A stretch of 64,000 nt of DNA, taken from Salminus brasiliensis (Eukaryota > Chordata > Actinopteri > Characiformes > Bryconidae). Both the position numbers and the translations under genes were made by a program. Below are positions 1 to 38,329 of the stretch, one piece after another. The stretch is from positions 39,685,554 through 39,749,553 of the forward strand of contig NC_132878.1 in the NCBI RefSeq assembly GCF_030463535.1, in the 5' to 3' direction. The stretch's first letter is position 1; each line of letters begins with the position of its first letter. The notes below the pieces were generated by a model. The model was given only the letters and a program-made list of their open reading frames with translations, was not told the DNA's origin and made no database searches.

Positions 1-2428
1 GCACTGGTATTTATGTAGAAAAGGAATTGCATACATCATCACCACACATTTCTTATATTAGTGCACAACTAGGCAGGAAGATAGAGAAAGAGGGCTAAAC
101 ATGTGAGAAAATGAGCACATATGGGTCAGAAGGACACAGATTTGGTTCTTGACTTCTTTGAGCACTCCAGCTATCTATGGATGTGTTTAATTCCCCCAGT
201 AGCTAATCCAGCAGCTTTACTGTAATAAAGGATTGCTTAGATGAACTAAATTCTTTTTGTATTTTTCTTCTTTTCTATTCCATTTTTTTAAGCAAAAACT
301 GACCAGATGAATACTTTGACATATCATTGTTTTAGAAGATGTTTTCACAGAAAAAACACATATGATCCCACCTCCAAATATTGCAAATTGGAACAGCGAC
401 AGAACTGTTGCTCCCGTTTGAGATTTTATCTGTTATCTGCACAGCGATGGCTGAAGGACAGGTAGACGATAAAGAGATAATATATGAGGTGTGGAGAGAA
501 TGAGCTTGAGCTTTAGAGATTAAAGAAAGGAGGGATGGTGATAGAGAGAATGGAGAGAGAGAGACAGAGAGAGGGAGAGAGAGAGAGCTGAGTGACCTAG
601 ATAGGTCTAGATAGACTGATCAATACTTCATTAAGATCTTCCTGCGGATGATGCTGTCATGAGGTGGCCTGGTCATCAAGGTCAGTCTGTAGTCTCCTGA
701 CCTATTACATCACATCTGGCCATGGGCAGAAAATGTCCTTTTATGTACCCAGACCTTGACCTGCAGGACTGATGTAAGTTCAGCAGTGAGTGGTTGAGGG
801 CATCTACCAACAAATAGTATTCACCACTGTAAGATTTCAGATACCATCATTATGCTTGTCTATGGTTTACCTAGAAAACTAAAAAATCCAATCCAATCGG
901 GGCCTGAAAGTCTGATGAATGGAGTTGCAAAAACGATGTATGATGCTCTGAGTGGCTGTTCTATATGTAGTTCAAACTACATCTCTAGTAGGTTAATGGT
1001 CAGTGAAATAACGCTTGGCAGTGTATAATGAGGCTCTGAGCTCCTTAACAATCACTGAAAGTCACGGCCCTTGACCACAGAGTAAGGCTGATCATACGAT
1101 GTGATAAACTCCATCACGCTCTCATTTCAACTTTTGCACAGATAAATTGTGGTAACTTTGAGGCCAGTGAGGAAATAGGATTCGTCTTCGCTTCAGATTT
1201 CAGGTTACGTTTTTAGCATCCCAAGAACCTGCTGACAACCTGCAGTTTTTTTTATCAATAAACGAATGACCAATTCACCATTTAAATGTTATCGGCCAAT
1301 ATTGACCGATGTCTGAGGCCAAATCCATATTACATCACCACCAGCAGCCACAGTGTTTTGACTGTGTTGTGCTGCATGCTCTCTGCGTGCTGAGCTTAGC
1401 TGTTTTCCTGTTGCCGACAAGGCTGCGCATTGATGCGTGGAAAAGTGATCTATGATCTGTTTTCGGTTATGTCCGTATGATTAATGAAATATAGATTTAG
1501 AGTCATGCCTTCCTGCTCATTAGTCTGATAGTCTTTTCAATCCATTTGTATCATCTGTCACTGGGCTGCAATCCTCTGATTAATAAGCTTAGCCTGTAGT
1601 TTCCCCACACGCTCCACATGTGCTCATGGCTGCACCTGCACCAGATAATCAGCTTCGCATCCATTTAGAGCGAAATCTGAAATGGAGGGATACTGTAGTA
1701 CGCCCCAGAACGTTCAGCGGGATTACATTACCCTCTGTTCTGGTCAGAGAGGCCCCCAGAAACATCTTTCAACAAGATTCCAACAATCAGATTAGCCTGG
1801 ATCTGAGCAGATTAGATTAGATTAAGGGATTAGCGGAACTTTACTGAGGGATTAAGTGGCTTCATTAGTGAAATCACAAGTATGCTAGGATACATCCTGC
1901 ACAAAGCAACACACAAAAGCAGATGGGGATACAAACGTGCACACCATCATTCCACGATAGGACAGAATTCGTCAGCTACTGTCTCTGTCTGTCGCCCTGC
2001 TTCATCACTATGCATGCTTAGGCTCAAATTTCCCGAAGTGAAAGACTATATTTAGGTGTAAACATGCATTCATTACCACCCCCACTGACACTTCATATAT
2101 GCATTAGGCAAGCATTAAACTGGTGAACAATGATTACGTTGTCGGGAGTCAGTGTGTGATTCATCGCAATGGATATGTGTGTGTGTGTGTGTGTGACTCA
2201 TCTCAAACCCTGCCAGATTGGATTGTTGGTGGTCTCCGACTGGAGTATACTTTAAACATATACATTATACAACAGTAAGTTCTGAGTTGTTGTGGGCATC
2301 TGTCTTATCTGTTGTAATATCTGACAGCACGGGTTTTTTCAACGTAACTGTATCATTCCATTGACTACTGGTTGCTAAGCAACAACATCATTTTTCACTT
2401 ATCTGACATAATGTGAAACTGACAGTTG

Positions 2429-2600
2429 TTTAGTTTACACTGTGTCAACATTTCATGATGCACGGACCAATAGAAATGTTCAAGTAGACTGGGAATTAAA
2501 TCCATTGACGTCCATTGAAAGTTAAGAAGGTTTTTCCTTCTCCTGTAAAGCTGCAAGGCTTTTTGTGTGACAGCAAGGATACACTGTTTAAAACAATGTT
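2429..2600 (+). repeat. Unclassified dispersed repeat, copy 1
   Basis: Shares TTTCATGATG, GGACCAATAGAAATG, TCCTTCTCCTGTAAAGCTGC and a T-G-A-C-A-G-C end with copies at 12130-12300, 12795-12960 and 45970-46140. No inverted repeats or coding frame recognised. Confidence 0.65.
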
Positions 2601-2615
2601 GAAACTATCTATTTA

Positions 2616-2960
2616 CACTGTGTGTCCAAATGTTTCTGGACACCTCTTCTAATTAATGCAGCAATCAACTACCTGAAGTTTCATTGCATTGAGCTGTGGA
2701 GCAGTGGAACTGTGTTCTCTAGAAATGATGAAAGGGACTCCATCCAATATTTCTGGGATAAGTTGGGGATGAGGTGGGTGGTGATCATCCAACATCCTGA
2801 CCACAGTAATGTTCTTGTCACAATTCCTTACAGCAGTGCTACTCCTAAATCTAGTAGAAAGCCTTCCCTGGACAGAGTCATTTCCCTCAATTTTAATTAC
2901 CCCTGATATCAGAAGAAACAATGAATGAGCAGGTGTCCCAATACTTTTGTCCATACAGTG
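2616..2960 (-). mobile_element. Short TA-flanked non-autonomous DNA element (Tc/mariner type)
   Basis: Terminal inverted repeats: CACTGTGTGTCCAAATG at the left and, on the other strand, CACTGTATGGACAAAAG at the right. Each continues to GGACACC, and TA dinucleotides flank both sides (2614-2615, 2961-2962). The interior matches a repeat commonly seen in teleost introns, read on the minus strand. No transposase. Confidence 0.75.
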
Positions 2961-2983
2961 TAACTTTCTGTCTGCCTGTCTAA

Positions 2984-28608
<25,625 letters not shown>

Positions 28609-29480
28609 CCCACGTCGCACGCAGAAACACACACATTCATACACACCATACAGACAAATACTCCAAACCCACATCTATACCTAACTGTCCCTCGTAATTC
28701 CCTCCGACATGCACACACATACTATATACAGAACACAGACACCACACAACATGTCAAACAACTATGGACAAGCAAAACAGCCAATCTCTAGAGTCATCTG
28801 TAGAACAGTATGCATTGGCATGACCCTTAACTCAACACACGGACGCACTCACAAAAAGCACAACTATAATCTTTGTCAAAAGCAAACACACAGATACACA
28901 CGTACAGGACTGCCCCTTTATGATTTCCGAATGTGTTTGAGTGGAGCTGTCTGTCCGTTTAAAAACAGTGACTTTTTGAGTGTTTTGTGTGAATGTGAGT
29001 GTGTGTGAATGTGTGTGTGTGTCTTCGATTCTGTCTGTTACTGGTTTTTAACTTGACTGACCTATATAACTTGATTTTATATGATTAATTTATTTTCTAT
29101 TTATTTTAACGAGTGTTTATAACTACTGCCTTTTTGAGACATATTGTCAGCCTCATGTCCAGTACGGGTGTGTGAGTGGATGTGTGTTTGCCTGAGTGTG
29201 TTTATATGTATGCATATGTGTATGTACAGTAGGTTTCACCCAACTGACCTATCCATGGCTTTGCCACAAAGGCATCCTGTCGTAGCAGCGGTTGTGAGGT
29301 TGGACAGGCTTTTCAGAAGACAGGTAAAAGGTGAATGAATTTAGGGTTGACACAAAATCACAAACCAGGTCAACCACCTACGGGACATTTTGGACTGATT
29401 AGTGCTTTCCAACTGAGGGACTTCTGGATTATAGGAGCATTCTACATTCCTCCAAAAATAAAAAACACTGTTATGACACC
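28609..29480 (+). other. arhgap39: Probable ARHGAP39 3' untranslated region
   Basis: Follows the stop codon and is rich in CA and GT dinucleotide stretches, with no coding potential. An AATAAA at 29457-29462 followed by a GT-rich stretch (about 29489-29512) is the first good polyadenylation site, implying a 3'UTR of about 0.87 kb. A longer form using AATAAA at 31296-31301 is possible. Confidence 0.5.
29457..29462 (+). terminator. Candidate poly(A) signal of ARHGAP39
   Basis: AATAAA about 850 bases after the stop codon, with a T/GT-rich downstream stretch 30-50 bases later. It is the nearest canonical hexamer to the gene. Inferred from sequence only. Confidence 0.45.
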
Positions 29481-30178
29481 CCAACCATGTATTGTTCGTC
29501 AGTATGTTTGGCCTTAACGCAACATTATTTTAGCAATTTGACCTTATATTGACACCTTCTAAAACATGTTGATGCTCCACTGACTTGTGATATGGGAAAA
29601 TAGCATCTATATCATTGCCACTCTGGGTCCAGAATGCTAACCATGGTGGAGCATATAAGACATCCTCGCAAGAACTATGTAACGCTGCATAACCCAGGGC
29701 ATGTAACCCATATAAAATCCTGTCATATTCCTCTACCGCCTCAGTCCACATGCTTCTTTACCTTCAGATGTTGTCTTCTTTTAGCTTGTCAACAAATGCA
29801 CATCTACAGCTGTCCATCAGGGGGAGGTCATGTATATACAACAGTGGAGGAACCAAATTTAGCATAATGCTGCTTTAACAGTGTGACCTTTCTTGTGCAC
29901 AACAAATATGCCCCTAAAACAATCGCAGACTTGATGACTATGACTTCTTTGGTCACATGGGATTTGTCCAACCTCACACCAGTCGGTACGACAGAATGCA
30001 GTTGTGGGCAGGGCATGAATAAGTCCGTTGTTCTCACTTGCTTTTGATCGTTTTAACATACCACTTTGTATGACACACTAGATGGCTATGATGGAACGCC
30101 ACCTTTCCCCACCCTCACAAAACCAGTCTCTGAACTACACACACATATGAACCTACCCATCACGGACATTCTCTACAC

Positions 30179-30348
30179 CTGTGGGTCTTCAACCCTTGTC
30201 CTGGAGGCCCACAGCTCTGATTACTGCTTTTTTAACATAGTAAGGACATGCGGTTGGGTCGAATAGTTAGGCCAGGTGTGCTGGGAGCAGGAAAAGCATC
30301 AAAATGTGCTGAACATTGGGCCTCCAAGACCAGGATTGGAGACCACTA
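30179..30348. mobile_element. hAT-type MITE with 8-bp target duplication
   Basis: Ends CTGTGGGTCTTCAACCC and, on the other strand, TAGTGGTCTCCAATCC are inverted repeats, followed inward by CCTGGAGGCC and GGCCTCCAAG. The 8-base CTCTACAC occurs directly on both sides (30171-30178 and 30349-30356), which fits hAT insertion. Confidence 0.8.
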
Positions 30349-30498
30349 CTCTACACACACACACACATACTGATTAGGCTCGGTGCTTATAATAATGTAA
30401 CACACTGCCATACACACAAAACGGATACACGGTGTCCTCACTTCCCCTCAGGAGAAGCAACAAAAGAGAGAATGAATGGAAAAGTCAGAAATGGAGGG

Positions 30499-30499
30499 T

Positions 30500-30541
<42 letters not shown>
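30499..30541. repeat. GA microsatellite
   Basis: About 20 GA units with one interruption, intergenic. Confidence 0.9.
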
Positions 30542-31865
30542 TCAAGGCAGGCAAAAAAGTAAGTTTGGTTTCTCCTCTTTTTTTTGTATATTTAAATGTC
30601 ATGGCCACCATTTTCACCTCCTCATCTATTAAATATGACAAAAAATAAGAGATAAAAAAATAAAAACCATAAAATAAAAAATGTATAAAAGACATAAATA
30701 AAGTAAAAACGTAAAAAGTAACGTCACAAAATAGAGGAACACTGTAATATTGGACTGTAAGTGGGCCGAAAACCGAGAAGACGTAGGTTTGGTTCTCATT
30801 TTGATAAATCAAAACTCCATTAGCAGAAACCTGTAGGGGAAATAAAAGATTAAAACCATATAAAGAAGACAATTAAACTGTGTGTCTAATCCAAACCAGG
30901 GACAAGCATCTGAGAGCCAGAGCCGAGGGAACAAAGAGATCAAACCCTCCTGAGCAGATCACTGTGACCAGCATCCTCAGAACACAGCAGAACACACACG
31001 TTGCACACACACACACAAACACATACTGACCCTCACACACACACACCCCCACACACACATACTGTGAACACTTACAGCTCACCTGGCACACAGACAGGAA
31101 AGGCAGAAGCGTGCGGGAAGTGAGAAGCGCTCTGCTCAGATGCTAGTCAGATGCTGGTGCTCCTGTCTCAGCGTAACTATGGTTTTATTCTGTTAATGGA
31201 GTCATGCTGATAAAAAAAAAACCCTCTCCCTCCTTTTGTTCTGAGGTGTAATGGTGATTCTGTATGGTGGGTTAAGGTCTAACTGAATATTGTTTAATAA
31301 ACAATTCAAAGAAGACACTGACTGTCGTGGTCAATTCCTAACCCTAATTCATTCATCTTCCCATCCGCTTGTCTTGGCCATGTCCAAGGTCAGACAACCT
31401 GTAAGTCCCGAAAGCACACTGGACAGGGTCGTGGGAGTCCACGCACTACAGATGACTGTAATCCAGCTGTCATATCTCTCCAGTCCTGCAGGGGGCAGTG
31501 GCGCTTTGTTCACGTTGCACTTGCCTTGAGACTGTGTTGCCAAACGTGTGGGAACCCCCCTTTGTTTTTGCAAGGACGCTGAAGCTGAAGATGCTGTTAT
31601 TGCTCGGGTGACTCTGATGAGTTTATTAAGATGAAGGATAATATTGGTTGATTGGTTGAGCAGCGCCCCACCCGTTCAGTTAGTTCGCACTAAGCAGCAC
31701 GTTCTTTACACAGACACTGTATCACTCCGCCAGGAGCAGTGTAGATACGGACAGTGTAGACTGAGAGACAATAAACACACAAGAATGACGAAACTAAAAA
31801 GATTAAGACAGGAATAAATGTGTTGGTCTGTGTGGAAAAAAAAAACCTGGAGAACAGAAATGTTA

Positions 31866-32720
31866 AGTAATGAAATATAAATACTTCGTTACCTTACTTA
31901 AGTAAGAACTTTTGGTTATCTGTACTTTACTGGAGTAGCTATGCTTTACTTTTACTTCTTACATTTTCACACAGTAATCTGTACTTTCTACTCTTTACAT
32001 TGTTTTAAAAATAATAATAATATTTTCGGTTTGTTTTCATTCCGAAAATGAAGTCCTGTCCAGATAAATCTCTCCACCCGGAAAGTGTGAGTCTGATCGT
32101 GATTGGATGAGAAGTATAAACACACACCATTCTCACTCCCTATTGGTTTATAAGCGATCCATCACACCTGCACACGACACGTCACTCTCCAGCAGGGACA
32201 CAGCAGACGTCTGTAGCCTAGTATGAAGACAGAGACTCAAGAGAACTGGAGTGAAACGTCCCGACTAAGCCCCACATTTACCTTCCAATAAAGCTTACCG
32301 ATCACAAGCCTCTAAAGTTTGACGTTTTACACCATTACAAAACTTATAAGCAACTATTTATCATATTTCCCTCCATGAAGCACATGTTAATGCTCAGTAG
32401 AGCACAGAGACGCTCCTTTAATAGATCTGATATTACTAAAATATTATAACTTTTCAACGGGCAGATCTGCAGCTGAAACAGGCAGCCTAGTGCAGCCCAA
32501 CATTTTTCAACATTAATATTTTAATATAAGATTATAGATATTATGGCTTTTAGACAAATGTGTTTTTGGGGAGGTGGGGTAGTGCACTATAGGCCCCTGT
32601 GGTGCGGTCTAAGCTCCTGGCCGTTGTTTTTCTTACATTACTTTTACTTTTACTGGTAAAGTTGTTGTGAAACCAGTATTTTTACACTTTTCGTTGAGTA
32701 AAAAGCTGCTTAAGTTGATA
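31866..32720. mobile_element. Probable non-autonomous DNA transposon
   Basis: The left edge is rich in CTTACTTAAGTAAG and TACTTTTACTTCTTACATT, and the right edge has CTTACATTACTTTTACTTTT followed by TACTGGTAAAG, giving partial inverted similarity. The pattern resembles hAT-like elements common in fish. Borders and class are uncertain. Confidence 0.4.
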
Positions 32721-32874
32721 CCTCAACGTCTATAGACGTCTTTTTAAACCCTCGTATCTCCTGAGTAATGAATGAGAAGGGACAGCAGGCTGTGCTGCGG
32801 TGAGTCTCTGTGAGGTCGCAACGGGCTGCTTGTTAAGGAACTATAATCAGGCGGAGGGATATGCTAACCTTACA

Positions 32875-33215
32875 TGTAGTGCTGTCAACGTTTACGCGTT
32901 AACGCACACGGTTTTTGTAACGCAAATTAATTATCTTACAAAGTTTGGCCCCAAATTCCTTCCGTAGGTCACCATCTGTTCAGAGCCTTTTCTTTAACCA
33001 TGTAAACACAGCGTTGAGCTCAGAGGCAGGATTACACTTCATGCCACAGTCATGCTGGAATGTGGATTAAATCTCATAACCACCTCCCACTCTCTTACTC
33101 CACCCTTATTAGGCAATGTTTTTTGTTCTTCCGCCCAAAAATTAGTGCTGGCTAGCACTATAACGTGATTAATCCTAATTAAGCATAATTAGAAACAAGG
33201 GCCGGTGTTCAGTGC
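32875..33215. repeat. Candidate dispersed repeat with GCGTTAACGC motif
   Basis: Starts GTGCTGTCAACGTTTACGCG, a phrase I associate with a teleost dispersed DNA repeat, and ends in TAACGTGATTAATCCTAATT. No coding content. Identification is tentative. Confidence 0.35.
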
Positions 33216-34180
33216 TTGTGGCTAAATTGGACACAGTGGAGAAGGTGGTGGAAAGAAGGATGCTGGCAAAGATGCCAGTGATCATGAAGAACCCCCTCTT
33301 ACCCCCTCTATAAAACCCTGCAGAGACAGAGGAGGACGAGGAGCAGCTGACTGCTCCTGGCCTACTGCAGAAGGGGATGTCATCAGACGGTGCAGCTCTT
33401 ACGCAATAGCATATCCGTGTTTGTCAGGCTTAACCGTGTTCGATGGAGGCCTACATCCTTCACCACAGAGGAGTTTTTATTTGTGGTGGAACATCAGTGT
33501 GCTGCCTCAGTGTTTCTACTGGGAGTGTTTTGGTTTGCTGTTGCTTCCTGTATTGCTTATGATTAGGACACTGTTCATATTTAATAGTTGTTACCTGTGG
33601 CTCGTCTAAGGCCTTCCTGGGCAGACTGAGATCTACAGAGATGGCTTCAGAGTGCCACTATCTTGAGATATGGGCACTTAAAGACAATTCAAGGTCTGAA
33701 CGAATAGACGCCATTGTTACAGAGGCCCATGTTGAACCCCTCCTGGTCCCATCACTGACTCTGGTGGGCATCCATATCTATCCCTATCTATAAGCCAACA
33801 TGGAACCCATTAATAAAAACTTCTTCTGGACTACCAGAACAGGCCGCACACGGCGTGTTATCTGGGTTCCCAGCTATCTAGTACAGGTTCTTTTTTATTA
33901 TCTTATCTATCTTTTATTTATTTATGAAGTGCTTTTACGATGATCCACCTCATCTGCGATCCACCTCTACTGTGACTGTAATGCAATATACTGTAAATGT
34001 ATCTAACACCCAAACTGTACTCGTATTGCTCTTAGAAGTATTATTGCTAAACTGTACCCTCGCAAACACCGGGGTCTTACACCGTGTGTCATACTGACTT
34101 CCTCTGATCTGGAGGAGCGTGGTGTTGGCGCCACCCACCAAGCTCCTGTAAGGGGAATCAGACGGAGGTATCTGGCAACC

Positions 34181-34243
34181 CCACACCTGCGTTCACTGAG
34201 CTAGCTACTGTAGTCCGGAGCTCGTCCACAGCGATCACACCCG
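34181..34243 (+). promoter_or_regulatory. gfus: Probable 5'UTR exon and promoter of GFUS
   Basis: A comparatively CG-containing stretch ends in a strong donor (CCCG then GTAAGTT at 34244). The GFUS start codon sits immediately after a splice acceptor at 39295-39296, so an upstream non-coding exon is required. This is the best donor in a promoter-like context upstream, but the 5-kb first intron it implies is inference. The 5' boundary is arbitrary. Confidence 0.4.
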
Positions 34244-34917
34244 GTAAGTTGGAAATACACCCCGGTCTACTGTGCTGTACGTATTTCAAAGTGCAAAGTA
34301 TTTCTGACTCGCATAATAGACGAGACCTGAGTTTGTGGTGCTTAAGAAGAGGGCGGCAGCTGAGAAAAGGACTCCTGAAGCTGAGCAGCTAGCCAGCTAA
34401 GCTAGCCCGTTAGCGAAGTGTAGCGCTAGTGTACTAGCAGAGACCCACCTGACAGAGATGGGTCGGGAATACACACAGCTTATTTAGCTGTGTGTTTATG
34501 TATAATGTGAGTTTAGGACTTTGTTCGAGCTCTTTAATGTAGTGCTGGTGTTTCTAGCCCCGAGGGCTGTCCCCGTCATTCCCAGTCCCGACACGTGAGT
34601 CAGCTCCTCGGTTTCTTCACCAGGCGTTTATCAGAGTTCAGCCTTCACTCACTTCCACACTTCTACGGCTGAGGTGGTCAGTTACTGCGTCCAGACTGGT
34701 GCCGTCGTTGAGGTTCAGGAGTTTAGGGGCTGTGGGGGATCTCTGTCAACTCGTTGTTGTCTACCTGTCTGAGGTACGAATCAAGCCCACCGCAGCCTCA
34801 CCCACCGGCATGACGTGGCCCGTCTGTGTAGTCTGGAATAACGAGGTCTGCCCTCAGCATGCCTTCCCATGGCCTTCTGCCTCCCAGCTTCTTTACAACA
34901 CTGCAGTCTAACCACTT

Positions 34918-34920
<3 letters not shown>

Positions 34921-34950
<30 letters not shown>
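34921..34950. repeat. GT microsatellite
   Basis: 15 GT units; a second array of about 15 units is at 35056-35086. Both lie just downstream of the putative GFUS promoter. Confidence 0.9.
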
Positions 34951-34952
<2 letters not shown>

Positions 34953-35050
34953 TGGTACACTGTAGTGGTATCTGTTGTTGTTGTTGTTGTCTGTTGGTGT
35001 GTAATAACTGGTTTATAGTGGGTGAATGTGCTGTGTGTGATTTCTGTAGC

Positions 35051-35055
<5 letters not shown>

Positions 35056-35086
<31 letters not shown>
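35056..35086. repeat. GT microsatellite
   Basis: About 15 GT units, 105 bases after the previous array. Confidence 0.9.
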
Positions 35087-35088
<2 letters not shown>

Positions 35089-35839
35089 GCATTAGCGTTA
35101 GCCCACACGTTTCTGGATGGGTTAGTCAGTGCTGGTTTAAAAGCAGAGAAAGGTGTGCGGTTCTCCCGCTGGTAAAACTGAGCGTTTCAGTGCTAGTGTT
35201 ATTAAGGTTCAGATATTATGGTCTGTTCATGTTCCACTGTAAAATAGAGACACACTGCAGACCCTAAACTCTTTTATTTACCTTCTGAGAACGCTAACCG
35301 CAGCTGATGACTGGGCAACAATGTCTGTTCATGGCGCCTTGAGGACAACAGCTGGTGCTCTGAACGCCGTTGTTAAAACAAATACCCGTAACTGGATTGG
35401 GATTAACATAGCCGATACCCGATACATCAAAATATGCCGGGATATACGGCAACTGTATATTTATTCCAGCTTGTGAACATAAACATTAAGAGAGGCAGAT
35501 ATGAACTTTACCCATATGATGTGTGACTTTCGTATGCAGGAATATTTGATGTTGAAAAACATTTCTCTCTTTTTTTTTTTTTTTTTTGTTTCACCAACTG
35601 ACTAAGGTATTTCCCAGATTCCTTTAGCTCTAAAGGGTATTCATTTCCCCAGTCTTCCCATAAACGCTTCTAAATGATGAGAGTTGTTGGCAGTTAAGGA
35701 AATTGAGCTGACTAACAACAGCAAATAAAGAAATGTAGTAACCTATCTGGGAATAATCATGGCTAAAATCTGAAACTTAGATATACCTTTGTTTTTGATA
35801 GTGTGCCTAATGTGGCCTCTACTGCGCCACTGGAGCAGA

Positions 35840-35965
35840 GAGGTTAAGAGCTTAGCTCAAGGGACCGACCATGGCAGCAGAGTGTATCTAGGAACCCACA
35901 ACACAGTGATCAGTAACCCAGCACTTTAACCCCTAAGCCACTGAACCACTGAACCACTTCCCCGT
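35840..35965 (-). mobile_element. Diverged tRNA-derived SINE fragment
   Basis: On the minus strand it starts near TGGTTCAGTGGCTTAGGGGT (A-box-like), then TGGGTTACTGATCA and GTGGGTTCCTAG (B-box-like). It is a decayed relative of the SINE at 49837-50113, sharing the CTTGAGC and CTCTGCTCC blocks. Confidence 0.6.
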
Positions 35966-37299
35966 TGCCAAAGATATTTAATCAGGGTCTGTAAAGAGGC
36001 TTATCTCTTGATGATAGCGTACGGTTTTATAAAGGAGATACCTATGCAGCTGTTTTCTCAGATGTTGAAAACTACATGTGTAGGGTTGCAATATTCTGTG
36101 AATTTTCCATGGGAATTAACTAGAAATCATATGGACATATGCTGTGCATGTGACTTGTTTTGGTTTCATATCTAATTATTTTAGCCAAGATTATGCTTCA
36201 GTATATTTTTTACCAACTATATGTAAGTTTCTCACCTTTACCTTGTAATATTCCCATTTTATTCCCATTAATTCCAATTCATTCCCATAATTACCTTACA
36301 TTTATTCCCTCTGTAAATGTATTCATATTGTTGTGCCTTCATGTCTGCTCTTGAGAAATAACTCTACATTGATGATAGTGTATGATATAGTTCCTTTAAA
36401 TTATTCATTATTTCCTACTAATTCCAATTAATTCACATAAGTTATATATTTCCATCACGCTTTCTTCATCACGAACTGAAATACAGCTACAGTTCAGACT
36501 TCACAAGAAAAAAAAACACACATTTCATGGCGCACTTTGTCAGTCCAATTCTGGTAGCAGTGCAACAATGCTGCCAAAAGTTAACAAAAATGATGCATGT
36601 TTGCTTGAATCTGACTACTGAGAACAGTATGATGACCCCTACATTCAGATGGATTTCCAGTTTGGAAAGGAAGGATTGTGGAGTCTGTTTCAGGACGCAC
36701 TGAGGTGGTTCTGGCAGCTTGTGCGTACTTGGTGTACATATTTTCTTAGAGATCTTCCCTTGGTCCCTTGTCTCTGTAGATTTGAATATAGTAGAATGCA
36801 AACATTTGGGAGCGCCTAAAAGTTACCCAGTTACTGCTTCATTTCGGAGTTCAGCGTTTTGAGAGGGGGGGAAAACAGTGTAACAAGAAAAATTTAAAAC
36901 CAAACATGTAGTGTCCAAACATTTGCCCACAAATGGATTTAATCGGTATGTAATTATTAGCAAAACTGGACACACCTGTTGTGATGAAATACGGCCTGTG
37001 CAAATATCAGCAGTACAGTTAGTTTTGTTTATTTTGTGGTTGTTTTTTTATTATTATTTTTATTTAATTATTTATTTATTTTTCTTCTATCCAAATGCTG
37101 GCTTGATCTGGCTGGTCATGTTACTGTGTGGTTATCACCACAGTGCTGGGTAGGTTTTGTGCAGTTTTCTTGGAACCCAGCTGCTAATTTACTGACTGTG
37201 ACACAAACAACCCAGCCAGTGGGTTAATTATGAGCATTAATTAGCAGCACCTAAAGAGGTCAGCTGGACTCATTTCTAGCACCTGAGGAAGCTGATTAG

Positions 37300-37870
37300 A
37301 ACAGAGTCCGTTAAAAGGCTTTCCTTCATGCAGCAGTGCAGCGCAGTCAAGAGTGACTGGAATCGGTGAGTAAAATTCTGTAAAATATAGTTGTTTTTTT
37401 TAATATAGGTTTTACTGCTTATTATTAAGTGAAACTAACCGGTATGTGTGTGTGTGTTAGTTTAAGTAACAACAGTATTATAAACTACTGGATTTAACAG
37501 CATTAAAACGTATAAACCCTGTAGACAATGTTCATTTCTACATAAAAAATCTTCATGTTTACACAGCTACTATTAGCTAATAAAGATATTTTCATGTAGA
37601 AATGAATGTTGTCTTTGTGTTTAATTGTAGCTGAGTTACTTAGCTGAGCATTAGCACCTAGTTAAACCTAACAAATTTGCTATTTGCTCTTCTCTTAATG
37701 CTGATTTATTACTTATGCGGTTAAATTTGTTTTGTTGCGTGTCGGTTAAACTTTTTTTTCCTTTCATTTTCTCTTTACAGGTAGGGACAAAGAGGTCAGA
37801 GTATCTGCTGCAAGCTGAGAAGAAGCATGTATATGATGATATCAATAAATTGTTGAATTTATTTGAACAG
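37300..37870 (+). ncRNA. Possible small two-exon polyadenylated transcript
   Basis: Exon 1 ends at 37365 (AATCG then GTGAGT). Exon 2 starts at 37781 after a T-rich tract and ACAG, and has AATAAA at 37844-37849 followed by a TGTGTTTGCTG stretch. An ATG at 37328 opens only 13 codons and meets TAG right after the junction, so the unit would be non-coding. The intron carries a hairpin (37525-37612). It could also be an alternative GFUS 5' exon or a repeat relic. Inferred from splice-like sites only. Confidence 0.3.
37525..37612. repeat. Inverted repeat / hairpin
   Basis: Left arm 37525-37553 and right arm 37583-37612 pair over about 28 positions with two or three mismatches and one bulge (shared ATTCATTTCTACAT-type core), with a loop of about 29 bases. 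Could be a MITE remnant or a pre-miRNA-like structure. Confidence 0.6.
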
Positions 37871-37994
37871 TGTGTTTGCTGAGCATTATTGAGTAGAAAC
37901 CAACAAACCCAACAAAAGAGTTAAAAAGAGCCCAGCATTGGGGCAAAGTAGCCAAATATTTGTGGACCTTTTATAATATAAACAAAACACAAAT

Positions 37995-38110
37995 GTAACC
38001 CTTTGGCCTCCCCACTTTCACCAGCTGCAGTGTTGACTGAATAGGCTGGCCCACAATTTAAGTATGGGCATGGTAGATATGTGTACACAGACCCAGTGTG
38101 TTTGGTGATT
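37995..38110 (+). repeat. Dispersed repeat, copy A
   Basis: CACTTTCACCAGCTGCAGTG is followed by TTGACTGAATAGGCTGGCC and GGGCATGGTAGATATGTGT. The same order recurs at 40415-40520. Lies in the GFUS 5' intron. Confidence 0.7.
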
Positions 38111-38329
38111 GACATAATCACTGCTGTGTCATACAAGGACAAGCCACATGTTGCACTAAGAAATAAAATTGTACATGTCTCCATATTTGTGAGCTGTATG
38201 TCTGGTGCTCAGACATATGAGAAGGTGTACTGTTTAATACACAACACTTATTTGTACTTTGAGTATTTTTATTTAATAAAGCTTTGTTTCTTTCTTTCTT
38301 TCTTTTTTCATTAGATTGGTTCTGTTTTT

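Larger units (their letters stand above)
28609..34180. other. Intergenic region ARHGAP39-GFUS
   Basis: Holds the likely 3'UTR, an hAT MITE, a GA tract and two candidate DNA elements. 33230-34150 is moderately GC-balanced sequence with no recognised product. A 40-base stretch at 29789-29828 (TTGTCAACAAATGCACATCT and on) recurs at 6568-6607 in an ARHGAP39 intron. Confidence 0.5.

Noticed and set aside
447-461. ATG GCT GAA GGA CAG followed by GTAGAC as a possible first ARHGAP39 exon
   Set aside because: It would end in phase 0, whereas the WW exon needs two carried bases; no family similarity.
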